Source: Enterobacillus tribolii (GTDB lineage: Bacteria; Pseudomonadota; Gammaproteobacteria; Enterobacterales; Enterobacteriaceae). Taken from it: a stretch of DNA of 64,000 nucleotides. Location: positions 366,476 to 430,475 of the forward strand of contig NZ_QRAP01000003.1 in assembly GCF_003363015.1 (NCBI RefSeq), written 5' to 3'. Under the pieces are notes generated by a model, which was given only the letters and a program-made list of their open reading frames with translations, was not told the DNA's origin and made no database searches. Position numbers and translations under genes: made by a program. This document shows positions 56,009 through 64,000 of the stretch, one piece after another. The stretch's first letter is position 1; each line of letters begins with the position of its first letter.

Positions 56009-57523
56009 ATGCAACCCTTATTGCAGTTAAAAGGCATTGATAAATCCTTCCCCGGCGTGAAGGCATTATCGGGTGCCGCGCTCACTGTTTATCCCGGCCG
56101 CGTAATGGCGCTGGTGGGAGAAAACGGCGCAGGTAAATCCACCATGATGAAAGTGCTGACCGGTATCTATCAAAAGGATGCCGGTTCTCTGCATTTTTTG
56201 GGCAAAGAGGTTGTCTTTAACGGCCCCAAAGCCTCAGAAGAAGCGGGTATCGGTATTATTCATCAGGAACTTAACCTGATTCCGCAACTGACGATCGCCG
56301 AAAACATTTTTCTGGGCTGCGAGTTCGTCAACGGCTTCGGAAAAATTGACTGGAAACGTATGTACGCCGAAGCCGATAAACTGTTGCAACGTCTGAACCT
56401 GACGTACAGCAGCCACCGGCTGGTGGGGGAACTTTCCATCGGCGATCAGCAGATGGTGGAAATCGCCAAAGTGCTGAGCTTCGAGTCCAAAGTCATCATT
56501 ATGGATGAACCGACGGATGCGCTGACGGACACGGAAACGGCCTCCTTGTTCAAGGTTATCAATGAACTGAAAGCGCAGGGCTGCGGGATTGTCTATATTT
56601 CCCACCGCCTGAAAGAGATTTTTGAAATTTGTGATGATGTTACGATTCTGCGTGACGGCCAGTTTATCGCCGAGCGTCCGGTCAGCGGGCTGAAAGAAGA
56701 TGATCTGATCGAGATGATGGTGGGCCGTAAGCTGGAAGAACAGTATCCGCGCCTGAATATTCCGCGCGGCGACGTGCGGTTGCAGGTCAAAGGCGTAAGC
56801 GGTCCGGGCGTACATGACGTCAATTTTACCCTGCACCGGGGGGAAATTCTCGGCGTTTCAGGGCTGATGGGCGCCGGCCGTACCGAACTGATGAAAATTC
56901 TTTACGGCGCATTGCCGCGCACGCAGGGCTACGTTTCCCTCGACGGCCATGAGGTTGTGACCCATTCCCCGCAGGATGGTCTGGCAAACGGCATCGTCTA
57001 TATTTCCGAAGACCGTAAACGTGACGGGCTGGTGCTCGGCATGTCGGTAAAAGAGAATATGTCGCTGACCGCGCTGCGTTATTTCAGCCGGGCAGGCGGT
57101 GGCCTTAAGCATAAAGATGAAGAACAGGCCGTTGATGATTTTATCCGCCTTTTCAATATTAAAACGCCTTCTATGGAACAGCCGATCGGTCTGCTTTCCG
57201 GCGGAAACCAACAAAAAGTGGCCATCGCCCGCGGGCTGATGACGCGTCCGAAAGTGCTGATCCTCGATGAGCCGACGCGTGGCGTCGACGTCGGCGCGAA
57301 AAAAGAAATTTATCAGCTTATCAATCAGTTCAAGCAGGAAGGGCTGAGCATCATCCTCGTGTCGTCTGAAATGCCCGAAGTGTTGGGCATGAGCGATCGC
57401 ATTTTGGTTATGCATGAAGGCCGCATCAGCGGCGAGTTCCCGATTGAACAGGCAACCCAGGAAGCGCTGATGGCCGCGGCCGTCGGTAAGCAATACGGCG
57501 CTAAGCAGGAGTCAACCGTATGA
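56009..57523 (+). CDS. rbsA: Ribose ABC transporter ATP-binding protein
   Basis: Double-domain ATPase of the ribose importer, 504 residues. The first domain has Walker [10 protein letters not shown] at 37-45, signature [13 protein letters not shown] and Walker [12 protein letters not shown]. The second has the characteristic non-canonical Walker [10 protein letters not shown], signature [16 protein letters not shown] and Walker [13 protein letters not shown]. One active and one degenerate site is normal for the RbsA/MglA class. It is 7 bases after rbsD and overlaps rbsC by 4. Confidence 0.98.
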   Translation: MQPLLQLKGIDKSFPGVKALSGAALTVYPGRVMALVGENGAGKSTMMKVLTGIYQKDAGSLHFLGKEVVFNGPKASEEAGIGIIHQELNLIPQLTIAENIFLGCEFVNGFGKIDWKRMYAEADKLLQRLNLTYSSHRLVGELSIGDQQMVEIAKVLSFESKVIIMDEPTDALTDTETASLFKVINELKAQGCGIVYISHRLKEIFEICDDVTILRDGQFIAERPVSGLKEDDLIEMMVGRKLEEQYPRLNIPRGDVRLQVKGVSGPGVHDVNFTLHRGEILGVSGLMGAGRTELMKILYGALPRTQGYVSLDGHEVVTHSPQDGLANGIVYISEDRKRDGLVLGMSVKENMSLTALRYFSRAGGGLKHKDEEQAVDDFIRLFNIKTPSMEQPIGLLSGGNQQKVAIARGLMTRPKVLILDEPTRGVDVGAKKEIYQLINQFKQEGLSIILVSSEMPEVLGMSDRILVMHEGRISGEFPIEQATQEALMAAAVGKQYGAKQESTV

Positions 57524-58488
57524 ATACTCAAACCATTCCATCCAAACGCTGGTTCAGTAAGGCATGGTTACTCGAACAGAAGTCGTTGATTGCATTGCTG
57601 GTGCTGATCGTCATCGTCTCTCTGATGAGTCCGAACTTTTTTACCCTGAACAACCTGTTCAATATTCTGCAGCAAACCTCAGTCAACGCCATTATGGCGG
57701 TAGGGATGACGCTGGTTATCCTGACTTCCGGCATCGATTTGTCGGTGGGATCGCTGCTGGCGCTGACCGGCGCGGTTGCGGCGTCTATCGTCGGGCTGGA
57801 GATTAATGCGCTGGTGGCTGTGGCCGGTGCTCTGGCGCTGGGTGCCGTCATCGGCGGCTGTACCGGGGTTATCGTTGCCAAAGGCCGGGTTCAGGCGTTT
57901 ATTGCTACGCTGGTCATGATGCTGCTGCTGCGCGGCGTGACCATGGTGTACACCAACGGCAGCCCGGTTAACACCGGTTTCTCCGATGCCGCGGACATGT
58001 TCGGCTGGTTCGGTATCGGTCGTCCTCTCGGGGTGCCGACGCCTATCTGGCTGATGATTATCGTGTTCGCTTTGGCATGGTATATGCTGCACCACACCCG
58101 TCTGGGACGTTATATCTACGCGCTGGGCGGTAATGAAGCGGCGACCCGCCTGTCCGGTATCAGCGTTGATCGGGTAAAAATTATTGTTTATGCGCTGTGC
58201 GGTCTGTTGTCTGCGCTGGCGGGCGTGATTGAAGTTGCGCGTCTCTCTTCCGCGCAGCCGACGGCGGGTACCGGCTATGAACTTGATGCCATCGCGGCGG
58301 TCGTGCTTGGCGGCACCAGTCTGGCCGGGGGTAAAGGGCGTATTATGGGAACCCTGATCGGTGCGCTGATCCTCGGTTTTCTGAATAACGGCCTGAACTT
58401 ATTGGGTGTTTCGTCTTACTACCAAATGATCGTGAAGGCAGTCGTTATTTTGCTGGCGGTTTTGGTAGACAACAAGAGCAACAAATAA
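57520..58488 (+). CDS. rbsC: Ribose ABC transporter permease
   Basis: Channel subunit of the ribose importer, 322 residues against 321 in E. coli. Eight to ten membrane segments are visible. The conserved [19 protein letters not shown] lies in the N-terminal half, and the cytoplasmic coupling loop [19 protein letters not shown] contacts RbsA. The start codon overlaps the rbsA stop (ATGA). C-terminus [14 protein letters not shown]. Confidence 0.98.
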   Translation: MNTQTIPSKRWFSKAWLLEQKSLIALLVLIVIVSLMSPNFFTLNNLFNILQQTSVNAIMAVGMTLVILTSGIDLSVGSLLALTGAVAASIVGLEINALVAVAGALALGAVIGGCTGVIVAKGRVQAFIATLVMMLLLRGVTMVYTNGSPVNTGFSDAADMFGWFGIGRPLGVPTPIWLMIIVFALAWYMLHHTRLGRYIYALGGNEAATRLSGISVDRVKIIVYALCGLLSALAGVIEVARLSSAQPTAGTGYELDAIAAVVLGGTSLAGGKGRIMGTLIGALILGFLNNGLNLLGVSSYYQMIVKAVVILLAVLVDNKSNK

Positions 58489-58511
58489 CCTTTCCTACAG
58501 GAATATTCGAT

Positions 58512-59399
58512 ATGAACATGAAAAAACTGGCTACCCTGGTTTCCGCAGCGGCGTTAAGCGCAACCCTGAACGCCAATGCGCTGGCACAGGATACCATTGC
58601 TCTGGTGGTATCTACCCTGAATAACCCGTTCTTCGTGTCCATGAAGGATGGAGCGCAGAAAGAAGCTGACAAGCTGGGTTATAAGCTGGTGGTGCTGGAC
58701 TCACAAAACAACCCGGCGAAAGAGCTGGCCAACGTGCAGGACCTGACCGTACGCGGCACTAAGCTGATGTTGATTAACCCCACCGATTCCGATGCCGTAG
58801 GCAACGCCATCATCATGGCTAACCAGGCGAAGATCCCGGTAATCACCCTGGACCGTGCGGCGAGCAAAGGTGAAGTCGTCAGCCATATCGCCTCCGACAA
58901 CGTGGCCGGCGGTAAAACGGCGGGCGACTTCATTGCCAAGACGTTGGGTAATGACGCCAAAGTGATCCAGCTGGAAGGCATTGCCGGAACGTCCGCTGCC
59001 CGTGAGCGCGGTGAAGGCTTCAAGAAAGCGATGGATGAGCATAAGTTCAACATGCTGGCGAGCCAGCCGGCAGATTTCGACCGCACCAAGGGGTTGAACG
59101 TTATGCAAAACCTGCTGACGGCTCATCCGACCGTTCAGGCCGTCTTTGCCCAGAACGACGAAATGGCGCTGGGCGCTATGCGCGCGCTGCAAACCGCAGG
59201 TAAGGCTGACGTTCTGGTCGTTGGTTTCGATGGCACCGCCGATGGTGTGAAAGCGGTGGAAAGCGGAAAATTGGGCGCGACGATCGCCCAGCAGCCGGAA
59301 CAAATCGGCGTGATCGGCGTTGAGACTGCGGACAAAGTGCTGAAAGGCGAGAAAGTGCCGGCCAACATTCCCGTTGATCTGAAGCTGGTAACGAAGTAA
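58512..59399 (+). CDS. rbsB: D-ribose-binding periplasmic protein
   Basis: High-affinity ribose receptor, also the ligand carrier for chemotaxis through Trg in E. coli. The 295 residues include a signal peptide ([19 protein letters not shown]) cleaved after ALA at residue 25. Ribose contacts are expected in [43 protein letters not shown] and [11 protein letters not shown], all intact. It lies 23 bases after rbsC. Confidence 0.98.
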   Translation: MNMKKLATLVSAAALSATLNANALAQDTIALVVSTLNNPFFVSMKDGAQKEADKLGYKLVVLDSQNNPAKELANVQDLTVRGTKLMLINPTDSDAVGNAIIMANQAKIPVITLDRAASKGEVVSHIASDNVAGGKTAGDFIAKTLGNDAKVIQLEGIAGTSAARERGEGFKKAMDEHKFNMLASQPADFDRTKGLNVMQNLLTAHPTVQAVFAQNDEMALGAMRALQTAGKADVLVVGFDGTADGVKAVESGKLGATIAQQPEQIGVIGVETADKVLKGEKVPANIPVDLKLVTK

Positions 59400-59418
59400 T
59401 CCCCGTCTGAGGTTGTAT

Positions 59419-59450
59419 TACCCCATCGCCCTGAGCGGGTGATGGGGGTA
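59419..59450 (+). other. Intercistronic hairpin rbsB-rbsK
   Basis: CCCCATC (59421-59427) and GATGGGG (59441-59447), extended by flanking TA pairs, form a stem in the 68-base gap. There is no T run. Such a stem after the binding-protein gene usually stabilises the upstream message so that RbsB is made in excess; that role is inferred. Confidence 0.6.
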
Positions 59451-59467
59451 TTTCAGGAAGTCATATC

Positions 59468-60394
59468 ATGCAAAAAGCCAAGTTAGTGGTGTTGGGCAGT
59501 ATTAATGCCGATCACATCCTGAACGTCACCGAATTCCCCCGTCCGGGTGAAACGGTAACGGGGCAGCGGTATAAGGTCGCCTTCGGCGGTAAAGGGGCTA
59601 ACCAGGCTGTCGCAGCCGGGCGCAGCGGCGCAGACATCGCGTTTATCGCCTGTGTCGGCGAGGATGATATTGGCGACCGTATCCGGCAGCAGCTTTCCGC
59701 AGATAAAATTAAAACCGCCGCCGTGGAGGCCGTAGAGGCTCAAACAACCGGCGTAGCACTGATTTTCGTTAATCAGGACGGTGAGAACGTTATCGGCATC
59801 AGTGCGGGCGCCAATGCCTGCGTCACGCCGGACTATCTGGCGCGATACCGCAGTTTGGTGGAAAACGCCGATATCCTGTTAATGCAGCTGGAATCTCCGC
59901 TGGAGACGATTATGGCCGCGGCCGGAATCGCCCGGCAAAGTGGTACGCAGGTCATTCTTAACCCGGCGCCGGCGCAAAAGTTGCCTGATGACCTGCTGGC
60001 GTTGCTGGACGTGATTACGCCCAATGAAACCGAAGCGGAATACCTGACCGGCATCGCCGTGAAAAGCGATGATGATGCGCGCCGGGCCGCGGCGGTGCTG
60101 CATGATAAAGGCATCCAGACGGTCATTATTACCCTGGGCAGCCGCGGAGTATGGTTAAGCCATGACAACCACGGCGAATTGATCCCGGCCTTCCGGGTGA
60201 AAGCAGTGGATACCATTGCCGCCGGCGACACCTTTAACGGCGCGATGTGTACGGCATTGCTGGAAGGCGCCGATATTCAATCCGCCCTCCGTTTCGCGCA
60301 TGCGGCGGCGGCCATCGCGGTAACGCGTGAGGGCGCTCAGCCTTCCGTTCCCTGGCGCGGTGAGATTGATGCATTTTTGTCTCAGCAGGAGTGA
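59468..60394 (+). CDS. rbsK: Ribokinase
   Basis: Phosphorylates ribose to ribose 5-phosphate. PfkB-family kinase of 308 residues. The N-terminal motif FGGKGANQAVAAGRSGADIAF (read in two parts) binds the sugar. The C-terminal signature DTIAAGDTFNGAMCTALLEG contains the catalytic aspartate and anion hole, and NAAPAQ-like NPAPAQKLP and NETEAEYLTG mark the middle. It is 6 bases before rbsR and part of the same operon. Confidence 0.98.
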   Translation: MQKAKLVVLGSINADHILNVTEFPRPGETVTGQRYKVAFGGKGANQAVAAGRSGADIAFIACVGEDDIGDRIRQQLSADKIKTAAVEAVEAQTTGVALIFVNQDGENVIGISAGANACVTPDYLARYRSLVENADILLMQLESPLETIMAAAGIARQSGTQVILNPAPAQKLPDDLLALLDVITPNETEAEYLTGIAVKSDDDARRAAAVLHDKGIQTVIITLGSRGVWLSHDNHGELIPAFRVKAVDTIAAGDTFNGAMCTALLEGADIQSALRFAHAAAAIAVTREGAQPSVPWRGEIDAFLSQQE

Positions 60395-60400
60395 CGCGTC

Positions 60401-61408
60401 GTGGCCACGATGAAAGATGTCGCGCGTCTGGCGGGGGTTTCTACCTCGACGGTTTCTCACGTCATCAATAACAATCGCTTCGTCAGCGAGAGCGTGCGGG
60501 AGAAAGTGCTGACTGCGGTTAAGCAGCTCAACTATGCGCCGTCAGCGTTGGCCCGCAGCCTCAAGCTGAACCAGACCCATACCATCGGCATGTTGGTGAC
60601 GACCAGTAACAACCCTTTCTATGCTGAAGTGGTGCGCGGCGTTGAGCGCAGCTGTTATGAGCGCGGGTACAGCCTGATTCTGTGCAACACGGAGGGGGAT
60701 GCCCGCCGGATGAACCAGAGCCTGGAGACGCTGCTGCAAAAGCGGGTGGACGGGCTGCTGGTGATGTGCACCGAAGATTATCGTCCTTCACAACAGCTGT
60801 TCAGCCGCTATCCGGCGCTGCCGACGGTGATGATGGATTGGGCGCCATTTGAGGGGCCGAACGACGTCATTCAGGATAACTCTTTCTTAGGCGGAGAAAC
60901 GGCAACCCGCCATCTTATTGAAAGAGGCTATACCCGGATTGCCTGTATTGCCGGCCCCAGAGATAAAACGACGGCCCAAAACCGTATTGAAGGTTACCGC
61001 AGCGCCATGAAACAGGCGGGATTACCCATTCCGTCCGGTTATGAAATTTACAGTGATTTCGAGTTTTCCGGTGGATTGCACGCCATGCAGCAATTACTGG
61101 CGTTACCGGAGCCGCCTCACGCGGTATTCACCTGTAATGATGCGATGGCCGTTGGGGTTTATCAGGCGTTGTATCAGGCCGGATTGCAGGTATCGCGTGA
61201 TGTGGCTGTTGTCGGTTATGACGACATCGACATGGCCCGCTTTATGACGCCGCCGCTGACAACCGTTCATCAGCCGAAGGATGAGCTGGGGGAGCTGGCG
61301 GTGGACACCTTGTTACACCGCCTGGTCAACATCGATCTGGCGCCCCAGGTTTTGGTTCTTACCCCGGAGCTGGTAGTCAGGGACTCCGTGGGCAGAATTC
61401 AGAGCTGA
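60401..61408 (+). CDS. rbsR: Ribose operon repressor
   Basis: LacI-family repressor of 335 residues starting with GTG at 60401 (read [21 protein letters not shown]). The helix-turn-helix is residues 4-23 and the hinge helix [12 protein letters not shown] inserts in the minor groove. The periplasmic-binding-like core has the ribose-type pocket residues in [17 protein letters not shown] and [16 protein letters not shown]. The two CGAAACGTTTCG operators before rbsD are its obvious targets. The 3' end overlaps the convergent hsrA by 10 bases. Confidence 0.97.
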   Translation: MATMKDVARLAGVSTSTVSHVINNNRFVSESVREKVLTAVKQLNYAPSALARSLKLNQTHTIGMLVTTSNNPFYAEVVRGVERSCYERGYSLILCNTEGDARRMNQSLETLLQKRVDGLLVMCTEDYRPSQQLFSRYPALPTVMMDWAPFEGPNDVIQDNSFLGGETATRHLIERGYTRIACIAGPRDKTTAQNRIEGYRSAMKQAGLPIPSGYEIYSDFEFSGGLHAMQQLLALPEPPHAVFTCNDAMAVGVYQALYQAGLQVSRDVAVVGYDDIDMARFMTPPLTTVHQPKDELGELAVDTLLHRLVNIDLAPQVLVLTPELVVRDSVGRIQS

Positions 61409-62820
61409 CCTTTCTTACGCAATTGCGCTTTACGCCCTTTGATTAAACCGTCTCCGTCTTTTTTACGCAGCAGCAGGAAAATACCGGCGGAGACAAAGGT
61501 GATCGCGCCCATCGTAATAAACGTGTAGTGGAAGTGATCCACAATATCGCCAAGAGAAAGTGATTCGTAAAAACGCAGCACCGCCGCGCTGATGGCTACG
61601 CCGAAACTGAGGGAAAGCTGCTGCGTGACGGCCAGCACGCTGTTGCCTGAGCTGGCGGTTTTGTCCGTCAGATCGCCCAGGGTGATCGTGTTCATCGACG
61701 TGAACTGGGTTGACATCACCATGCCCAAAACAAACAGCGGCAGCACCAGAATCCACAACGACATTCCCGGACTTTGCAGGGAGAATTGCGCAATCATCAC
61801 ACCGATAATCATCGTGACGCCGACCAGCGTTTTACGGTAGCCGAACCAACGTAAAACCCGGGTGACGGTCGATTTCGCGATAATGGAGCCTATGGCCGTC
61901 GGCGCCATCATCCATCCGGCAATCACTGCGGAGTAGCCGAACCCGACCTGCAGCATTAACGGCATCAGAAAAGGAACGCAGCCGGTACCCAAGCGGGAGG
62001 CGACATTGCCCACAATACCGATGGAGAACGTTCGCGTTTTAAACAGCGGCAGGTCGATCAGCGGTTGCGGATGACGGCGGGCGTGGACGATGTAAACGAA
62101 GAGCAGAATGATGCCGCCCAGCAGCAGGCTCCAGGCATAGATAATGGGCAGGACGCGCTCGCCGAACAGTTCCATACCGGATGACATGCACACCAGGCTC
62201 AGGCCAAACAAGAGGAAGCCCAACATATCAAAACGCCGTGTCGGCGCGGTGAAATCGGGCATATAACGGCGGGCGTAGATAATACCTGCGATGCCTATGG
62301 GGATGTTAATCAGGAAAATCCAGTGCCAGGTGGCATACGTTACCAGCCATCCGCCAAGCAGCGGGCCGACGACCGGGCCGACGAGGCCCGGCATGGTAAC
62401 GAAATTCAGTACCGGCAGTAACTCGCTGCGCGGGTAAGCGCGCAACAGAGCCAGTCTGGCGACCGGCATCATCATGGCTCCCCCCACTCCCTGAATTATG
62501 CGGGAAATAACCAGCATGCTCAGTGAGCCGGACAAGGCGCAAGAGAGCGAGCCGGCGGAGAACAGGGTAACGGCAAAAATAAAGATCCGGCGGGTACCGA
62601 AACGGTCAGCCAGCCAACCGCTGACCGGGATCAGCATGGCAACGGTCAGCGTGTAGCTGATAATGGCGGATTGCATCGCCAGGGGTGAACGATCCAGGCT
62701 GCGCGCGATTGACGGCAGCGCTGTATTCAGGATTGTGGCATCCAACGCCTGCATAAAGAACGCCATTGCGGCGATCCATGGTAGTCCGGCCATGCTGCGG
62801 GCTGTTTTCGTTACAGGCAT
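61399..62820 (-). CDS. hsrA: MFS drug-resistance-type transporter HsrA
   Basis: A 473-residue DHA2-type major facilitator with about 14 membrane segments, equivalent to E. coli HsrA/YieO. The start [19 protein letters not shown] is followed by family motifs: [15 protein letters not shown] in helix 1, [13 protein letters not shown] between helices 2 and 3, and [20 protein letters not shown]. The substrate is unknown. It lies 13 bases after yieP on the same strand, so the regulator and transporter are probably co-transcribed. Its C-terminal coding end overlaps rbsR. Confidence 0.93.
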   Translation of the reverse strand: MPVTKTARSMAGLPWIAAMAFFMQALDATILNTALPSIARSLDRSPLAMQSAIISYTLTVAMLIPVSGWLADRFGTRRIFIFAVTLFSAGSLSCALSGSLSMLVISRIIQGVGGAMMMPVARLALLRAYPRSELLPVLNFVTMPGLVGPVVGPLLGGWLVTYATWHWIFLINIPIGIAGIIYARRYMPDFTAPTRRFDMLGFLLFGLSLVCMSSGMELFGERVLPIIYAWSLLLGGIILLFVYIVHARRHPQPLIDLPLFKTRTFSIGIVGNVASRLGTGCVPFLMPLMLQVGFGYSAVIAGWMMAPTAIGSIIAKSTVTRVLRWFGYRKTLVGVTMIIGVMIAQFSLQSPGMSLWILVLPLFVLGMVMSTQFTSMNTITLGDLTDKTASSGNSVLAVTQQLSLSFGVAISAAVLRFYESLSLGDIVDHFHYTFITMGAITFVSAGIFLLLRKKDGDGLIKGRKAQLRKKGQL

Positions 62821-62833
62821 GTTTTTTGATAGC

Positions 62834-63523
62834 TCAATCTTCTTGTTTCAGTAAGTTTTGGCAAGCTTCGCGCGCGGCGGCGCTGTTTCTCGCTAAAATG
62901 GCATTAACGACAGCCTGATGATGTTCTAGTCTTAACACTTCATTGTCGGTAATGGCACGAAAATAACTCTGGTAGACGGAACTAAAGAGTTTTGAGAATG
63001 AAGTCAGGAACGGGTTATCGCTGGCTTCATAAATCAGCTGGTGGAATTGCGTATCGACGCGGATCCAGCGCTCCCGGTCAAACGTGGTGTTCAAATCACG
63101 CATCTCACCCATCAGGCTTTCCAGCAACTTCAGTTGTTCTTCGCTGCCGTGCTCTGCGGCCAGTGCGCAGGCCTGAGGCTCCAGTGATGTGCGCAGTACC
63201 AGGAAATAATTGCTGACCTGCTCAAAATTTTCCCGGGTAAGCCACCAGGATAATAACTCCTGATCGAGAAAGTTCCAATTTGTACGAGGCATAACGCGGG
63301 TTCCGATGCGCGGGCGGGGAAGCACCATCCCCTTTGCCGCCAGCATCTTGATTGCTTCTCTCACCGCGGTACGGCTGACGCCGAAAATTTCACCAAGTTC
63401 GAGTTCTCCGGGAAGGATGCTGCCTGCCTCATATTCACCGGCAAGAATACGCTGGCCGATCTTCTCTGCCAATAGATAAGAAAGGTTCCTTTGCGCTGCC
63501 TGTTGCTGAGCATTGAATTGCAT
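62834..63523 (-). CDS. yieP: GntR/FadR-family regulator YieP
   Basis: A 229-residue regulator equivalent to E. coli YieP. The winged helix-turn-helix occupies about 15-80 ([21 protein letters not shown], in two parts). The FCD domain follows, including [15 protein letters not shown] and metal-type histidines in [14 protein letters not shown]. It precedes hsrA, a natural target. A strong stem-loop lies 48-79 bases upstream of its start. The effector is unknown. Confidence 0.93.
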   Translation of the reverse strand: MQFNAQQQAAQRNLSYLLAEKIGQRILAGEYEAGSILPGELELGEIFGVSRTAVREAIKMLAAKGMVLPRPRIGTRVMPRTNWNFLDQELLSWWLTRENFEQVSNYFLVLRTSLEPQACALAAEHGSEEQLKLLESLMGEMRDLNTTFDRERWIRVDTQFHQLIYEASDNPFLTSFSKLFSSVYQSYFRAITDNEVLRLEHHQAVVNAILARNSAAAREACQNLLKQED

Positions 63524-63570
63524 AATTTTCAGGTCCTATCTGGAGGGTTAATGCACCAATAATTTTATCC

Positions 63571-63602
63571 TACTATTTCCGCCAGTAAGCGGTTTAATAG
63601 TA
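63571..63602. repeat. Large imperfect palindrome upstream of yieP
   Basis: TACTATT (63571-63577) pairs with AATAGTA (63596-63602), and inside them CCGC (63579-63582) with GCGG (63589-63592), loop CAGTAA. No T run follows on either strand. It lies between yieP and the rrn promoters and could be an operator for YieP or a leader structure. Confidence 0.5.
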
Positions 63603-63641
63603 AGAGCTCGCTATGACAGCAGTTTTTTAAACTCCTTGATG

Positions 63642-63669
63642 AAAAAAAAAGCGCTTAGCGTTTTTTTTT
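63642..63669. repeat. A9/T9 inverted repeat just upstream of rrn P1
   Basis: Nine As (63642-63650), one G, then CGC-TTA-GCG (63652-63660), then nine Ts (63661-63669), ending 10 bases before the P1 -35. Phased A and T tracts here act as UP element or bent DNA at rrn promoters, and the structure could also terminate transcription arriving from upstream on either strand. Confidence 0.6.
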
Positions 63670-63679
63670 AAATTAACAC

Positions 63680-63707
63680 TTGTCAGCCATCAGGAAGTCC
63701 CTATAAT
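63680..63707 (+). promoter_or_regulatory. rRNA promoter P1
   Basis: -35 TTGTCA (63680-63685), 16-base spacer, -10 TATAAT (63702-63707), followed by the GC-rich discriminator GCGCCTCCACTGA typical of stringently controlled rrn P1 promoters. AT-rich UP-element sequence precedes it. Confidence 0.93.
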
Positions 63708-63765
63708 GCGCCTCCACTGACCGGCAAACAGCACGGCTCAGCAGCGAGGCAGCCCAAATAAAGGC

Positions 63766-63793
63766 TTGACTCCACGGGCAAAAAGCGTAGTAT
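63766..63793 (+). promoter_or_regulatory. rRNA promoter P2
   Basis: -35 TTGACT (63766-63771), 16-base spacer, -10 TAGTAT (63788-63793), about 86 bases after P1, the usual distance for tandem rrn promoters. Confidence 0.85.
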
Positions 63794-63804
63794 ACGCAGC
63801 CCGC

Positions 63805-63836
63805 GCCGGAAGGAATTCCGGCCACGCTCTTTAACA
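63805..63836 (+). promoter_or_regulatory. rRNA leader antitermination site boxB-boxA
   Basis: boxB is the stem GCCGGAA (63805-63811)/TTCCGGC (63816-63822) with a GGAA loop. boxA is CGCTCTTTAACA (63825-63836), the NusB-S10 binding element. The following leader AATTTATCAGACAATCTGTG (63837 on) matches enterobacterial rrn leaders and leads to the RNase III processing stalk. Confidence 0.9.
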
Positions 63837-63976
63837 ATTTATCAGACAATCTGTGTGGGCACTCACAAGACATTGTATCCATGTCCAATGGACATTAAAC
63901 AAATCAAAAGTCTTGAAGAGTGAACAACAGTTAATTCATTACGAACTAACAGTAAGATTCTTTGAGCATCAAACTT

Positions 63977-64000
63977 TAATTGAAGAGTTTGATCATGGCT
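63977..64000 (+). rRNA. rrs: 16S ribosomal RNA, 5' end (window edge)
   Basis: The last bases read TAATTGAAGAGTTTGATCAT and on, the universal 5' end of bacterial 16S rRNA; the gene continues beyond the window. Its place after yieP corresponds to rrnC in E. coli. The exact first base (63977 or 63978) is set by analogy. Confidence 0.95.

Overview
The window is a chromosomal segment of an enterobacterium (order Enterobacterales). It spans the replication origin and runs into the first bases of a ribosomal RNA operon. The identification rests on gene order: dgo genes, yidA, gyrB-recF-dnaN-dnaA, rpmH-rnpA-yidD-yidC-mnmE, yieE-yieF-yieG-yieH, phoU-pstBACS, glmS-glmU, the atp operon, rsmG-mnmG, oriC, mioC-asnC-asnA, viaA-ravA, kup, rbsDACBKR, hsrA, yieP and rrn. 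This is the Escherichia coli order, with replacements. Protein similarity to E. coli is high but clearly not that of Escherichia. A plant- or environment-associated genus of Pectobacteriaceae or Yersiniaceae is my inference; I cannot name the species.

Layout. (1) 1-3753: D-galactonate catabolism operon dgoR-K-A-D-T on the minus strand, with dgoT cut by the window edge. A tandem DgoR-type operator lies between it and a divergent PLP-dependent dehydratase gene (4038-4997). (2) 5445-7245: three consecutive lipoprotein genes (CsgG-like, DUF4810, DUF799/GNA1162 family), where E. coli has yidX. (3) 7305-18968: yidA, then the replication and housekeeping block gyrB-recF-dnaN-dnaA, the divergent rpmH-rnpA-yidD-yidC block, and mnmE. 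(4) 18996-29002: a more variable stretch. It holds a TVP38/DedA-like membrane protein, yieE, chrR, an exported alpha/beta-hydrolase-like protein without a serine nucleophile, an adenine permease divergent from adenine deaminase, yieH, and an amino-acid ABC transporter with no ATPase gene beside it. (5) 29214-33763: the phosphate regulon operon pstSCAB-phoU behind two Pho boxes. (6) 33922-44484: glmU-glmS and the complete atpIBEFHAGDC operon. (7) 45099-50272: rsmG, mnmG, oriC with its three 13-mers and DnaA boxes, mioC, asnC and asnA. (8) 50273-63523: viaA-ravA, kup, the complete ribose operon with its own repressor and two operators, hsrA and yieP. (9) 63524-64000: rrn P1 and P2, the boxB/boxA antitermination leader and the 5' end of 16S rRNA.

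Most of the window is ancestral core genome; I see no insertion sequence, prophage, CRISPR array, tRNA or obvious broken gene. The segments worth most attention are the lipoprotein trio, the pseudo-hydrolase at 21429-22511, the dgo operator region with its divergent dehydratase, and the ATPase-less ABC transporter. None of these amounts to proof of a new system. Start codons were moved inward from the longest open frame in many genes, by comparison with known family N-termini and by ribosome binding sites, as noted per gene.
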